64,000 nt of DNA from Streptomyces tailanensis (lineage in GTDB: Bacteria > Actinomycetota > Actinomycetes > Streptomycetales > Streptomycetaceae): positions 1 through 64,000 of the forward strand of contig NZ_VTHJ01000036.1 of NCBI RefSeq assembly GCF_008386495.1. The letters run 5' to 3'. Made by a program: the position numbers and the translations under genes. This document shows, in pieces, positions 1 to 8,438 of the stretch; position 1 is the stretch's first letter, and every line of letters begins with the position of its first letter. Under the pieces are notes generated by a model. That model had not been told where the DNA came from, did no database searches, and was given only the letters and a program-made list of their open reading frames with translations.

Positions 1-1166
1 TGCCGGGAAACCGGCATGCACGGTTCTGAGGGGGCCGGGGCCCGGCGACGGGCTCCGGCTACCCGACAGTGCGTAGCCAAGTCGAAGGCCGTGTACGCGC
101 ACAACCAAGCGCACCCCGAGCACCGGCAGACCTGCGGCCCGGCGCAACTGGACCGCATGCTGACTGAGGCACGCGAGCACACGCCTTGGCTACGCGCCGG
201 AAGCTCGGTCCCGCAGCAGCAGGCCATCCGGGACTTCGGCCGCTCCCGTACGAAGGCGCAGAAGGACATCAAGGACCGCCTGCCCCTGCGGCAACGGGCC
301 GGGATGCCCAAGTATAAGAAGAAACGTGAAGCGGCCCCGACGCTGAATTACACCCGGCGCGGGTTCCAATTGAAGGACGGGCACCTGCACTTGGCGCGCG
401 GAATCGTGCTGACAGTGGTGTGGTCGCGTCGGTTGCCCGCTGCACCTTCCAGCGTACGCGTGTACCGCGACAGCATCGGGAAGTGGTACGCCTCGTTCGT
501 CGTGCCCGCCGAGGTCCAGCCGCTCCCCGCGACCGGAGCAGTGATCGGCGTGGACTGGGGTGTGCGGGAGACTGCGACCACCACTTCGGACGCACACGAC
601 CTCCCACACATCGGGCACGGAAAGAAGGGCCAGGCCAAACTGAGCCGGTACGAAAGGATGATGGCCCGGCGTAAACCCAAGAAGGGGCAGGCCGCGTCCA
701 AGGGCTACCGCGAAGCGAAGCATCTGCGCGCCAAGACTCACAAGAAGATCGCCCGGCAACGGCAAGACACCGCCCGCAAATGGGCGAAACGAGTCATGCG
801 CGATCACGATGCCATCGCTGTGGAGGACTCCGCCCAAAGTTCCTCGCTGGGACAACGATGGCCCGCAAGGCTGCCGATGCCGCGATCGGCGCCACCAAGC
901 GGGCCCTGACCGAGATGGGGCGCAAGCACGCGCGGGACGTGCGCTTGGTGCACCCCGCGCACACCACCATGGACTGCGGACGTTGCGGAGCGAGAACCAA
1001 GCACGCACTCCCGCTGTCCGAACGCACCTACACCTGCATCGCGTGCGGGGCCGTCTCTCCCAGAGACAAGAACTCCGCCCACGTGATGCTCCTCCGGGCA
1101 GGTCTGAACCCGGCTGGTGCTGAGGGCGTAAGACCTTCCGGACCGCCGGTCCGGAAGGCTGCCTGA
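1..1166 (+). pseudogene. tnpB: IS605/IS1341-type TnpB, frameshifted (5' end at or beyond window edge)
   Basis: TnpB is the RNA-guided RuvC nuclease of IS200/IS605-type elements. The first reading frame (from 16, open to base 1) holds the OrfB core, the first RuvC aspartate in GVDWG and the glutamate in AVED. Just after AVED the frame breaks. The second frame continues the family sequence (RPKFLAGTTMARKAADAA), then a zinc ribbon (CGRCGA, CIACGA) and the final RDKNSA aspartate motif, ending at 1166. The break fits loss of one base near 830, where family members read GACTTCCGC and this copy GACTCCGC. The N-terminus (about residues 1-30) is also unlike family members and may be damaged. No tnpA is visible. 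It is very probably inactive unless ribosomes slip, and there is no obvious slippery run. Confidence 0.8.
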
Positions 1167-1203
1167 GCCAGGAATCCCTTTCGTTTACGAGGGGAGCATT
1201 CAA
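1040..1203 (+). ncRNA. Candidate omega/re-RNA scaffold and right end of the TnpB element
   Basis: In IS605-type elements the guide RNA overlaps the 3' part of tnpB and ends at the right end. Here the last codons contain a strong hairpin (about 1134-1159, arms CCTTCCGGACC/GGTCCGGAAGG). A second stem-loop (about 1174-1196, CCCTTTCG...CGAGGGG) is followed by TCAA at 1200-1203. TCAA is a known right-end cleavage tetranucleotide in this superfamily. The guide would then start at 1204, inside the neighbouring permease gene. Expression is inferred only. Confidence 0.35.
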
Positions 1204-2285
1204 AGCAGTACGGCTCCGATCAGGACGCTGCTCAGGACGGCGACGACGGCGGTGGCGGCGGAGAAGCGGAGGGCGAAGGCCCGGCCGAAGGTGCCTGTCT
1301 GGAGGGCGATCAGCTTCAGGTCGACCATCGGGCCGACCACCATGAACGTGAGCCGCGCGAGGGGGGAGAAGCCGGTCAGGGAGGCGGCGACGAACGCGTC
1401 GGCCTCGGAGCAGACCGAGAGGAGGATCGCGAGCGCGGCGAGGAACAGTACCGACAGCCAGGGTGAGTCGGCGACCGTGTCGAGGACGGAGCGCGGGACC
1501 GCCACGTTGAAGGTGGCCGCCGCCATGGCGCCGACGACGAGGAAGCCGCCCGCGTGCAGGAAGTCGTGCTGGAAGCCGAGCCGGAACTCCGTCCAACGGC
1601 TGTGGCCGGGGCGGTGTCCGGTGTGGCGTACGGGGTTGGACTTGAGCCATTCCTCTCGGCCTAGCCAGAGCCACAGCCAGCCCATCGTGGCGGCCGCGAG
1701 CAGCGATGCGAGCAGCCGGGCCAGCACCATGGCGGGGCTGCCGGGGAAGGCGACGGCCGTCGCGGTCAGGACGATCGGGTTGACGGCCGGGGCCGAGAGA
1801 AGGAACGCGAAGGCGGCGGCGGGATTGACCCCTCGGCGTATCAGGCTGTTCGCGACCGGTACGGACGCGCACTCGCAACCGGGGAGGACGACCCCGGCCG
1901 CGCCCGCGACCGGTACGGCCAGCGCGGGCCTCCTCGGCAGCACCTTGCTGAACACCCGGGCCGGCACGAACGCGTTGATGGCGCCGGACAGGGCCGTGCC
2001 GAGCAGCAGGAACGGCAACGCCTGCACGGTGATGGAGAGGCAGACCGTCCGCCAGGCGTCGATGGCGGGGTTGTCCGTCCCCCGGCCGACGAGGTAGAGC
2101 ACCACGCCGGGGATGACCGCCGCGCCAAGGAGCAGCAGGGGCCAGTGCCGGGGCCAGTCGCGTATGGGGGCCTCGTCGGTATCGGACCCGGCATCGGCGC
2201 CGGTCGTCACCGGGGCCGGCGCGACAACCGTCTCCCTCTCCGTCACTGCCCCCACCTTCCCCGCCGGTCGATGCGCCTTCCGCAT
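1200..2285 (-). CDS. Permease, YraQ/DUF318 family
   Basis: Multi-pass inner-membrane protein of about 361 residues resembling the YraQ/ArsP-like permease family. Hydrophobic segments run almost end to end. The signature LPGCECASVPVANSLIRRG in the middle and the later LLSVCSEADAFVA segment carry conserved cysteines of this family. The transported substrate is unknown; relatives export metal(loid)s or organoarsenicals. I start at the ATG at 2285 because GGGAGGG lies six to seven bases upstream; a GTG at 2246 is the main alternative. A longer open frame to 2411 begins with low-complexity LRSLRSLSS sequence. The stop codon TGA (1200-1202 on the plus strand) falls inside the TCAA right end of the adjacent tnpB element, so the present C-terminus may have been set by that insertion. 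Confidence 0.8.
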   Translation of the reverse strand: MRKAHRPAGKVGAVTERETVVAPAPVTTGADAGSDTDEAPIRDWPRHWPLLLLGAAVIPGVVLYLVGRGTDNPAIDAWRTVCLSITVQALPFLLLGTALSGAINAFVPARVFSKVLPRRPALAVPVAGAAGVVLPGCECASVPVANSLIRRGVNPAAAFAFLLSAPAVNPIVLTATAVAFPGSPAMVLARLLASLLAAATMGWLWLWLGREEWLKSNPVRHTGHRPGHSRWTEFRLGFQHDFLHAGGFLVVGAMAAATFNVAVPRSVLDTVADSPWLSVLFLAALAILLSVCSEADAFVAASLTGFSPLARLTFMVVGPMVDLKLIALQTGTFGRAFALRFSAATAVVAVLSSVLIGAVLL

Positions 2286-2440
2286 CCCGGCCCTCCCACC
2301 CGAACTCAAGGATCTCAAGGATCTCAAGAGTCCCGGCGGGCCCGACGAGGTCGACGGGCCCGACGATCTCGACGCCGAATGTAGGACGATCAGATCGAAC
2401 GGATCGAACATAGCGGTCTACGGCACCGCGTCCCATCGCT

Positions 2441-2863
2441 TCACACCCCGCCGAGGAGCGATTCCAGGCCCTCGTCGAGGACCGGTGCCAAGTCCTCGCC
2501 GCCGGCACCGACGACGGCGTAGGAGCGGCGCAGGAAGCGGCGGAGGGCGGCCGTTTCGAAGTGGATCATCGCCAGGCCGTGCGGGGAGTTGAGTTCGACG
2601 ACCGTGCGGGCCCGTCCGCAGGGCCAGATGTGGACGTCGCCTATCCCGGCAGGGCCGCTCAACCCCTCGTCCAACAGGGCACGGGCGAACGCCCACGTCA
2701 CGCTCGCGTCGTCCAGCGAGGCGCTGCCGGGGAAGTCGATGTGCACGGCGTAGGGGTCGGCGGCGGTGTAGCGCAGCGTGGCGCGGACCGCGACCTCCTG
2801 GTAGTCGGGGGTGATGAGGCGGGCACGGGCGGGCTGTGCGAGGGCGGTGTCCATGTTGTCCAT
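2441..2863 (-). CDS. SsgA-like (SALP) sporulation/cell division protein
   Basis: SsgA-like proteins are small cytoplasmic proteins limited to sporulating actinomycetes. They control septum placement, for example SsgA/SsgB recruitment of FtsZ, and spore wall maturation. This 140-residue protein has the usual length and hallmarks: a central RYTAADPYAVHIDF segment, then TWAFARALLDEGL, GDVHIWP and a C-terminal LRRFLRRSYAVV helix. It starts at the ATG at 2863; a second ATG is three codons in. It faces the ECF sigma factor gene across 203 bases that contain a perfect 10-bp inverted repeat, so the two may share control. Which SALP subgroup it belongs to cannot be settled by eye; it is not obviously SsgB. 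Confidence 0.85.
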   Translation of the reverse strand: MDNMDTALAQPARARLITPDYQEVAVRATLRYTAADPYAVHIDFPGSASLDDASVTWAFARALLDEGLSGPAGIGDVHIWPCGRARTVVELNSPHGLAMIHFETAALRRFLRRSYAVVGAGGEDLAPVLDEGLESLLGGV

Positions 2864-2950
2864 GTGAAGTTCTCCGAGTGCGGTTGAGTGGGCGGCCAGT
2901 TGGCCCCGACGCCCTTCTCGACCTCGCGGAGTACCTGGGCATTACGCGTT

Positions 2951-2977
2951 ACTCACGTCAACTTCCGTGACGTGAGT
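2951..2977. promoter_or_regulatory. Inverted repeat between SALP gene and ECF sigma gene
   Basis: ACTCACGTCA (2951-2960) and TGACGTGAGT (2968-2977) form a perfect 10-bp inverted repeat around seven bases. It is placed midway between divergent genes, as expected of a dimeric repressor or activator site. The binding protein is not known. Confidence 0.5.
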
Positions 2978-3066
2978 CACTCTTTCGCGATTACTGTACG
3001 TGTTTGTCATCCAGCCTTACAAAATCAACCTCGTCCCATTAGCAGGCGACTAGAGAGCCTTCCTCC

Positions 3067-4869
3067 ATGACCGACGGTCACGCCACCGTGCCCGCCGTAC
3101 CCGCTGCGCCCGTTGTTCCGGCTCAGGGGTCCGCGCCCGCGCCCAGTTCGCCCAGTTCCATGTCCGCGTCCGCGTCCGCGACCGCCGCGTACACCCGGAT
3201 CTACGAGGAGCAGCATCCGCGCCTCGTCGCGTACGCGCGCTCCCTCACCCGTAACGCCTGGACGGCCGAGGACCTGGTCGCCGAGGCGCACTTCCGTGTG
3301 TGGCGGCGACTGTCGGCGGGGCATGAGATCGAGAACGTACCGGCGTATCTGATGACGACGGTCAAACATCTCGCGGTCACGGTCGGGAGCGCGACGCGGG
3401 AGACGCCGCAGGATCCGACCGCCCCCGAACGGGTCGAGACCGGCGCCCACGCGGACGACGTCGCCGCCGACCCCGCCGAACAGGTCTCTTCCGTCGACCT
3501 GTTGGTGCGGGTGCTGGGCCAGTTGCCCGAGCGGTGGGTGCAGGCGCTGTGGCTCGCCGAGGCGGAGGGGCAGCCGCTGGAGACGGTCGGACAGCGCATC
3601 GGCGCCAAGCAGGGCGCGACGGCGGTGCTGTTGCACCGGGCGCGTGAGGGCATGCGTCAGGCGTTCCTGCGCGAGCAGGAAGGGGCGCCGGTCGATCCGG
3701 CGTGCCAGGTGCGTTGGGGGCGCATGCCCGCGTACGTGCGCGGTACGGCGACCCCGCGACAGTCCGAGCAACTGCTCAGCCATGTCGACGAGTGCGACGA
3801 CTGCAGTGCCCGGCTCGCGGTCCTGATGCGCACGAACGACCGCCTCCCCGCGCTTGTCGGTCCGGCCCTGCTGGTCTTCGTCGTGGGCGGTGGCGGGGGC
3901 AAGCTTCTGCTGTCCCTCACCGCCGGGTCGGCGGGGGCCGCCTCGGCGTTGGGTGCGGCGAGCGGTCACGCCGGTGGTGGTCAGCTGTTGCACGCCGTAC
4001 GGCAGGCCGCGAGCGGGAGTGCGAAGGTCAAGGCGCCCACCGCGGCGGGGGTCGGAGCGGCCGTCGCTGCCGCCGCCGTCGCGGCCGGCATCGTCCTCGG
4101 GTCCCTCGACCCGGCCGCGGTTCCGCCGCAGCGGATGCCTGTGGCGCAGGCTCCGGCGGCGCCACGACCGCCGGAGGTTCCCTCGACCGACGTGGCCGAG
4201 CGGCGGGACGCCAGGACGGATGCCGCGGCCGTGCCCGGGGAGGGGGAGAGCGAGTCGGGGCGGTCGGACAGCGGGGCCGTCGCCTCGGTCGACGTGGGCC
4301 GTGACGACGGTGACACCTCCGTGGGCCAGGTGGAGGACGACGATGAGCCCGGTCAACCGCCCGCCGAGGTTCCGGCGGAGGACGATGACGATGCGTCACC
4401 GCCGGACGAGACCGCGCCGCAGGACGACACCCCGCCGCCGGACAGCACGGGCCCGGACTCGGATGCGGAACCTGAGAAGCCGACGAACGGTGGAGACGGG
4501 GGCGACGACAAGCCCGGGAACGGGGGCGGCGGTACGGGCGGGGAGGACGACAAGCCGACGGACGACGAGCCGGGGGCGGACACGCCGGAGCCTCCGGGGG
4601 GCGGTACTCCGGAGGTTCCGGATACGCCGGATGAGCCTGAGACGCCCGAGGCTCCGGATATCCCGGATACTCCGGATGCTCCGGACAGTCCGGACGACCC
4701 GGACACCGGTTACCCCGATGCCGAGGAGCCGGGCGCGGAGGTCCCGGAGGCTGAGACCCCCGACACCGAAACGCCGGACGCCGAGACGCCCACTCCCCCG
4801 GCGCCGGAAGAGCCGGCGCCCGCTGAGCCGCCTGCGCCTGGGGATCCCGGGGGCGGTTGCGAGGAGTGA
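3067..4869 (+). CDS. ECF sigma factor fused to anti-sigma-like zinc finger, membrane segment and acidic Pro-rich tail
   Basis: A 600-residue protein whose N-terminal third is an extracytoplasmic-function sigma factor: region 2 about residues 42-105 (YEEQHPRLVAYARSLTRN, DLVAEAHFRVWRRL) and region 4 about 145-200 (LGQLPERWVQALWLAEAEG, then GQRIGAKQGATAVLLHRARE). It continues into a zinc-finger segment with H239-x3-C243-x2-C246 (HVDECDDC), as in zinc-binding anti-sigma factors. An Ala/Gly-rich membrane helix follows at about 324-346. The remaining 250 residues, predicted outside the cell, are Asp/Glu/Pro/Thr repeats (xxPDTPD type). A family with sigma and anti-sigma parts on one chain is known among actinobacterial ECF groups with C-terminal extensions; the trigger here is unknown. 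Release by proteolysis is an inference. It starts at the ATG at 3067. Confidence 0.85.
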   Translation: MTDGHATVPAVPAAPVVPAQGSAPAPSSPSSMSASASATAAYTRIYEEQHPRLVAYARSLTRNAWTAEDLVAEAHFRVWRRLSAGHEIENVPAYLMTTVKHLAVTVGSATRETPQDPTAPERVETGAHADDVAADPAEQVSSVDLLVRVLGQLPERWVQALWLAEAEGQPLETVGQRIGAKQGATAVLLHRAREGMRQAFLREQEGAPVDPACQVRWGRMPAYVRGTATPRQSEQLLSHVDECDDCSARLAVLMRTNDRLPALVGPALLVFVVGGGGGKLLLSLTAGSAGAASALGAASGHAGGGQLLHAVRQAASGSAKVKAPTAAGVGAAVAAAAVAAGIVLGSLDPAAVPPQRMPVAQAPAAPRPPEVPSTDVAERRDARTDAAAVPGEGESESGRSDSGAVASVDVGRDDGDTSVGQVEDDDEPGQPPAEVPAEDDDDASPPDETAPQDDTPPPDSTGPDSDAEPEKPTNGGDGGDDKPGNGGGGTGGEDDKPTDDEPGADTPEPPGGGTPEVPDTPDEPETPEAPDIPDTPDAPDSPDDPDTGYPDAEEPGAEVPEAETPDTETPDAETPTPPAPEEPAPAEPPAPGDPGGGCEE

Positions 4870-4902
4870 GTGCCTAATCGCCGTAGGGGATCGATGTAGG
4901 GC

Positions 4903-4983
4903 GGCTGCGGGTTGATTGTGGTCGCTCGCGCCCACGCGGCGGAGCCGCAAATCGATACAGTCCCGCGCCCCTTTGGGGCGCGG
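4903..4983 (+). repeat. Interspersed repeat family A, copy 1
   Basis: Conserved core GCCCACGCGGCGGAGCCGC, then ATCGATACAG, ending in a hairpin GCGCCCCTTTGGGGCGC. It lies directly 3' of the ECF gene in sense orientation. Seven copies of the core are present in the window. Confidence 0.85.
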
Positions 4984-5000
4984 TTGTTGTGGCCCCATAC

Positions 5001-5036
5001 GAAAAGGCCTGCCTCAGCGTTGAGGCAGGCCTTTTC
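5001..5036. terminator. Bidirectional terminator between convergent genes
   Basis: GAAAAGGCCTGCCTCA (5001-5016) pairs perfectly with 5021-5036 around a four-base loop, giving a 16-bp stem with A and T tracts on both sides. It separates the ECF gene (+) from the FMN reductase gene (-). Confidence 0.85.
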
Positions 5037-5056
5037 GTTACGTCACTCCCCGCACC

Positions 5057-5698
5057 TCACCCCCCATACGGCCGCCTCTCCTTCGCCTCCCTCAGTGCCC
5101 TCCCCCACCACGCCAGCTGATCCAGCATCACCTTCGCGGCAGCCGTCGGGGCGGAGGGTTCCTTCAGGTGGCCCATGTCGTCGAAGGAGGCGTGGGCCTG
5201 GTGGAAGGAGACCGTGTCGCGGACGGTGGTGGCGTGGAGTTCGGCGAAGACCTGGCGTAGGTGTTCGACAGCGCGCAGGCCGCCCGAGAGGCCGCCGTAG
5301 GAGACGAGGGCGACCGGTTTGGCGCGCCACTCGTGGAAGTGCCAGTCGATGAGGTTCTTCAGGGCCGCGGGGTAGGAGTGGTTGTACTCGGGGGTCAGGA
5401 CGACGAATGCCTCGGCGGTGGCCAGTTTCGGCGTGATCTCGGCCAGTTGTGCCGTGACCTCGGGGGTCGGGGCGAAGGTCGTCGGGAGGTCGGTCTCGGC
5501 GACGTCCACGACGTCCACCTCGAAGTCGTCGTGCTCGCGCACCCGGCCCAGCAACCACTCGGCGACCACCGGGCCGAAGCGGCCGGTGCGGTTGCTGCCG
5601 ACGACCACCGTCACCCGAACCGGGGCGGAGGAGGTGAAGGTGGAAGCGGCGGAGGGGGCGGTGCGGACGTCTGCGTGGGTATCCGTTGCGGTCTTCAT
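5057..5698 (-). CDS. NADPH-dependent FMN reductase family oxidoreductase
   Basis: Soluble flavodoxin-fold reductase of about 213 residues that would use NAD(P)H and FMN to reduce quinones, azo dyes, chromate or flavins. The flavin phosphate-binding loop is VVVGSNRTGRFG near residue 33. The second family motif is VVLTPEYNHSYPAALKNLIDW, followed by SYGGLSGG. I start at the ATG at 5698, which has GAGGG eight to ten bases upstream; a GTG three codons earlier is possible. The first 30 residues (Thr/Ala/Ser-rich) are not conserved. It is a single gene, convergent with the ECF gene. The physiological substrate cannot be read from the sequence. Confidence 0.85.
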   Translation of the reverse strand: MKTATDTHADVRTAPSAASTFTSSAPVRVTVVVGSNRTGRFGPVVAEWLLGRVREHDDFEVDVVDVAETDLPTTFAPTPEVTAQLAEITPKLATAEAFVVLTPEYNHSYPAALKNLIDWHFHEWRAKPVALVSYGGLSGGLRAVEHLRQVFAELHATTVRDTVSFHQAHASFDDMGHLKEPSAPTAAAKVMLDQLAWWGRALREAKERRPYGG

Positions 5699-6000
5699 GG
5701 CCACCACCCTCGTACCTCAACTTTGCTTGAGGTCAAGCTCCCACCAAGCTGCCCCGCCAAGCCGCCCCGCCAAGCCGCCCGATCACCCGTTCACACCCCC
5801 ACGGCCCCCTCTTCCCCATCTCATCCCCGGCACAGCCTCCGCACAGCCGGTGACCTGCTCAAACGCCCCCCTCCCCACCCTCCGCCGCCATCCCCCTGAC
5901 ACCCATTCACATCATTTCTGACGCCTCATCAGGAAGCGCTCCGACCTGTCTGCCACTTACCTCGGAAGGGCAAGGTGGACTCTCGGAGGAGCAGAGCACG

Positions 6001-6591
6001 ATGCGACGTACCACCCCGCCGCCGGCCGGAACCGCGCTCGCCACCGCGGTGGCTCTCACCGGCGCCCTCACCGGAGCCGCCGCCGTCGCCGTCGCGACCC
6101 TCGTCGCCGCGGCCGCGCCGGCGTACGGCGGGGAGGGCGACGGACGGCTGGAGGTGTCCCCGGCGCAGGTCGTCCCCGGCGACGAGGTCACCGTCACCAC
6201 GGCGGCCTGCGGCGCGGACGGTTCCGCGGCGGGTGACGCCAGCGCGGTGGGGGCCGGCCCCTTCTCCCTGGCACCGGAGGACGCACCGGACTCCGGGCAG
6301 GGCGAGGCCGAGGGACGGTTCGAGGTGCCGCCGAGTGCGCAGCCGGGGACGTACGAGATCGTCGCGGACTGCGCGAACGGTGACCGCCGGGTCGCCGGGG
6401 ACCTCGTGGTCGCCCTCACCGGTACGCGTACGGCGCCGCCGGCGCATCCGAGGGGCAGTGTGAAGACGGGGGTCGGTGGCGCACTCGGCCCCGACCCCGT
6501 GCAGACCGCGGCGGGTGTGGCGGCTCTGGCCGTCGCCGCCGCGGGCGGTACCTGGCTCCTGCATCGCCGGGCGAGAGGCGACGGGATCTGA
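6001..6591 (+). CDS. Exported, C-terminally anchored hypothetical protein paired with a sortase
   Basis: A 196-residue secreted protein of unknown role. It has an N-terminal signal peptide (MRRT, a long Ala/Val/Leu stretch, then APAYGG cleavage region about residue 43). A beta-rich middle follows, with VSPAQVVPGDEVTVTTAACG and AQPGTYEIVADCANG resembling Ig-like or adhesin repeat modules, including two cysteines that could form a disulfide. The C-terminus has a helix (AAGVAALAVAAAGGTWLL) and a basic tail HRRARGDGI, the layout of a sortase substrate or membrane-anchored protein. There is no canonical LPxTG. It sits 96 bases before a class F sortase gene, and such pairs are common in Streptomyces. 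Confidence 0.7.
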   Translation: MRRTTPPPAGTALATAVALTGALTGAAAVAVATLVAAAAPAYGGEGDGRLEVSPAQVVPGDEVTVTTAACGADGSAAGDASAVGAGPFSLAPEDAPDSGQGEAEGRFEVPPSAQPGTYEIVADCANGDRRVAGDLVVALTGTRTAPPAHPRGSVKTGVGGALGPDPVQTAAGVAALAVAAAGGTWLLHRRARGDGI

Positions 6592-6630
6592 CGGACGCCC
6601 TCCGCAGTCCGTCCGCCGGTACCGCCATCC

Positions 6631-6669
6631 CTCCCCTCCGGGCCCGACGCCCCTCGGCCCGGAGGGGAG
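6631..6669 (+). terminator. Hairpin between secreted protein and sortase genes
   Basis: CTCCCCTCCGGGCC (6631-6644) pairs perfectly with 6656-6669. There is no T tract, so it may be an attenuating or RNA-stabilising hairpin rather than a full terminator inside the operon. Confidence 0.5.
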
Positions 6670-6687
6670 GAACAGGGAGACACAGAG

Positions 6688-7350
6688 ATGAGGGACAACC
6701 CTCGGGCGCGAGAGGAGGCCCGTGTGCGCCGCTTCTCCAACACCCTCATAGCGGGCGTCACCCTCATCGCCCTCTGCTCCGGCACGTGGCTGCTGCGCGA
6801 CGGCATCGCGTCCCACCCGCCACCGCAGCCGTCCGCCGCGCAGGCCCACCGCGGCCGGCCCCCCACACAGCCGCCCCCCGTCCCAGCCCTTCCTCCCTCC
6901 CCGCCCGACCGTGTGCGCATCCCCGCCATCCGCGTGGACGCCCCCCTCATGGGCCTCGGCCTCACCCCCACCGGCAGCCTCGACGTGCCGCCCGCCGAGC
7001 GGAAGAACCTCGCCGGCTGGTACGAGTCCGGCACGACGCCCGGTGAGAAGGGCACCGCGATCGTCGCCGGGCACGTCGACAACGCCGACGGCCCCGCCGT
7101 CTTCTACCGGCTCGGCGCGCTGAAAAGGGGCGCCCGTATCGAGGTCGAGCGGCGCGACGGCAGCCTCGCCCTCTTCACCGTGCACGCCGTCGAGGTGTTC
7201 GACGCCCGCGCCTTCCCCGACGAGAAGGTGTACGGCGCGGCCGACCGGCCCGAGCTCCGCGTGATCACCTGCGGCGGCGGTTACACGAAGGGCACCGGCT
7301 ACCGGGGCAACGTCGTCGTCTTCGCCCACCTCACGGACAGCCGTCCCTAG
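6688..7350 (+). CDS. Class F sortase
   Basis: Membrane-anchored cysteine transpeptidase of about 220 residues that attaches or processes surface proteins. An N-terminal membrane helix (about residues 17-35) is followed by a Pro-rich linker (about 38-72) and the sortase beta barrel. The catalytic residues are visible: His in IVAGHVD, Cys in VITCGGG and Arg in GYRGNVVVFA. The start ATG at 6688 has GGGAG 13 bases upstream; an internal GTG at 6724 is possible. Short length and the single N-terminal anchor fit class F, which is typical of actinobacteria. The upstream secreted protein is the obvious candidate partner, but it lacks a recognisable sorting motif. Confidence 0.88.
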   Translation: MRDNPRAREEARVRRFSNTLIAGVTLIALCSGTWLLRDGIASHPPPQPSAAQAHRGRPPTQPPPVPALPPSPPDRVRIPAIRVDAPLMGLGLTPTGSLDVPPAERKNLAGWYESGTTPGEKGTAIVAGHVDNADGPAVFYRLGALKRGARIEVERRDGSLALFTVHAVEVFDARAFPDEKVYGAADRPELRVITCGGGYTKGTGYRGNVVVFAHLTDSRP

Positions 7351-7356
7351 GACACG

Positions 7357-8139
7357 TCACGCCAGCCACTGCTCGTACGCCATCTTCGTCACCAGCGTGA
7401 ACACCACCGTCAGCAGCACGACCCGGACGAAGCCGCTCCCCTTCTTGAGCGCGGTCCGTGCCCCGACCGTCCCGCCGACGAGGTTGAAGACCGCCATCAG
7501 GGCCGCCAGCTGCCAGTACACCGTGCCCTTCCAGGCGAACGTGGCCAGGGCTCCGGCGTTGGTGCAGCAGTTGACGATCTTGGCGGTGGCAGAGGCGGTG
7601 ACCAGGTCGAGGTGGAGGACGGCGGTCAGGGTCAGGACGAGGAAGGTGCCGGTGCCGGGGCCGATGAGGCCGTCGTAGAAGCCGATGCCGACCCCCGCGA
7701 GGCCGATCGCGGCAAGGACGCGGCGCGCGGAGACCGGGCCGGTGGCGGGGGCGGTGCCGAAGGAGGGGCGGAGGATCACGAAGGCGCCGACGGCCAGCAG
7801 CACCACCATGACCACCGGCTTCAGGATGTCCGTGCTCATTCCGGCGGCCACGAAGGCGCCGGCCGTCGAGCCGGCGAGGGCCGCCAGACCGATCCGTACG
7901 GCGATCCTCACGTCGACCGGGGTGCGGCGCGCGTACGTCACCGCCGCGCCTGTCGTGCCGACGATCGCGACCGCCTTGTTGGTGCCGAGCGCGTACTGGG
8001 CGGCCGAGGCGCCGTTCGGCAGGCCGAGGAGGAGCGCGGGGAGGAGCAGCAGCCCGCCGCCGCCCACCACCGCGTCGATCCATCCGGCCGCGAGGGCGGC
8101 GAGGCACAGGACGACGACCATGGTCAGTGATATGTCGGG
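7357..8139 (-). CDS. Sulfite exporter TauE/SafE family membrane protein
   Basis: Inner-membrane protein of about 260 residues with around eight hydrophobic segments arranged as two repeats. Family signatures are AGWIDAVVGGGGLLLLPALL near the N-terminus and the matching GIGFYDGLIGPGTGTFLVL in the second half. Family members export sulfite, sulfoacetate or other organosulfonate ions; the substrate here is not determined. I start at the ATG at 8139 (MPDISLTMVVV); an upstream ATG at 8181 would add a polar 14-residue lead. It is convergent with the sortase gene, with only six bases between the stops, and divergent from the nitrite reductase operon, so a sulfur or nitrogen link is possible but unproven. 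Confidence 0.85.
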   Translation of the reverse strand, partial: PDISLTMVVVLCLAALAAGWIDAVVGGGGLLLLPALLLGLPNGASAAQYALGTNKAVAIVGTTGAAVTYARRTPVDVRIAVRIGLAALAGSTAGAFVAAGMSTDILKPVVMVVLLAVGAFVILRPSFGTAPATGPVSARRVLAAIGLAGVGIGFYDGLIGPGTGTFLVLTLTAVLHLDLVTASATAKIVNCCTNAGALATFAWKGTVYWQLAALMAVFNLVGGTVGARTALKKGSGFVRVVLLTVVFTLVTKMAYEQWLA

Positions 8140-8438
8140 CATGATCGCGACCTTATGGGGCGAGGTAGGTGTGCCGTCCATCGACCTGAGGGTCTTCTGA
8201 GGTTGCGGGCGGCGAGAGTCCGACGTGAGCTACGACACCGGCGGGCCGGAACACCCCGAAACGCCCCGGAGCGCGCGCCCCAGCCGTACGCTGCCCCCCG
8301 CCCTCCCGTATACGCCCGCGACACCCTCGTATCACCAGGTCAGCGGCGCCTTCCCGGGCATCCTCACACCCCACCCCACCGGGCCGGAAACCCCTCACAC
8401 TCCCCTCGGGGCCGTGGGGAGGGCAGCGTTCCTCGTGG

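Noticed and set aside
190..2508. 772-codon minus-strand frame across tnpB and the permease
   Set aside because: Its translation is Arg/Pro-rich and out of frame with the clear permease; it is explained by third-position GC bias.
3025..4356. 443-codon minus-strand frame opposite the ECF sigma gene
   Set aside because: Antisense low-complexity translation; the plus-strand sigma-factor motifs are unambiguous.
4340..4860. Repetitive DNA in the ECF tail as a possible CRISPR or tandem array
   Set aside because: Units are short, irregular and in register with codons (Pro-Asp/Glu-Thr), so it is protein repeat coding, with no constant repeat and spacer lengths.
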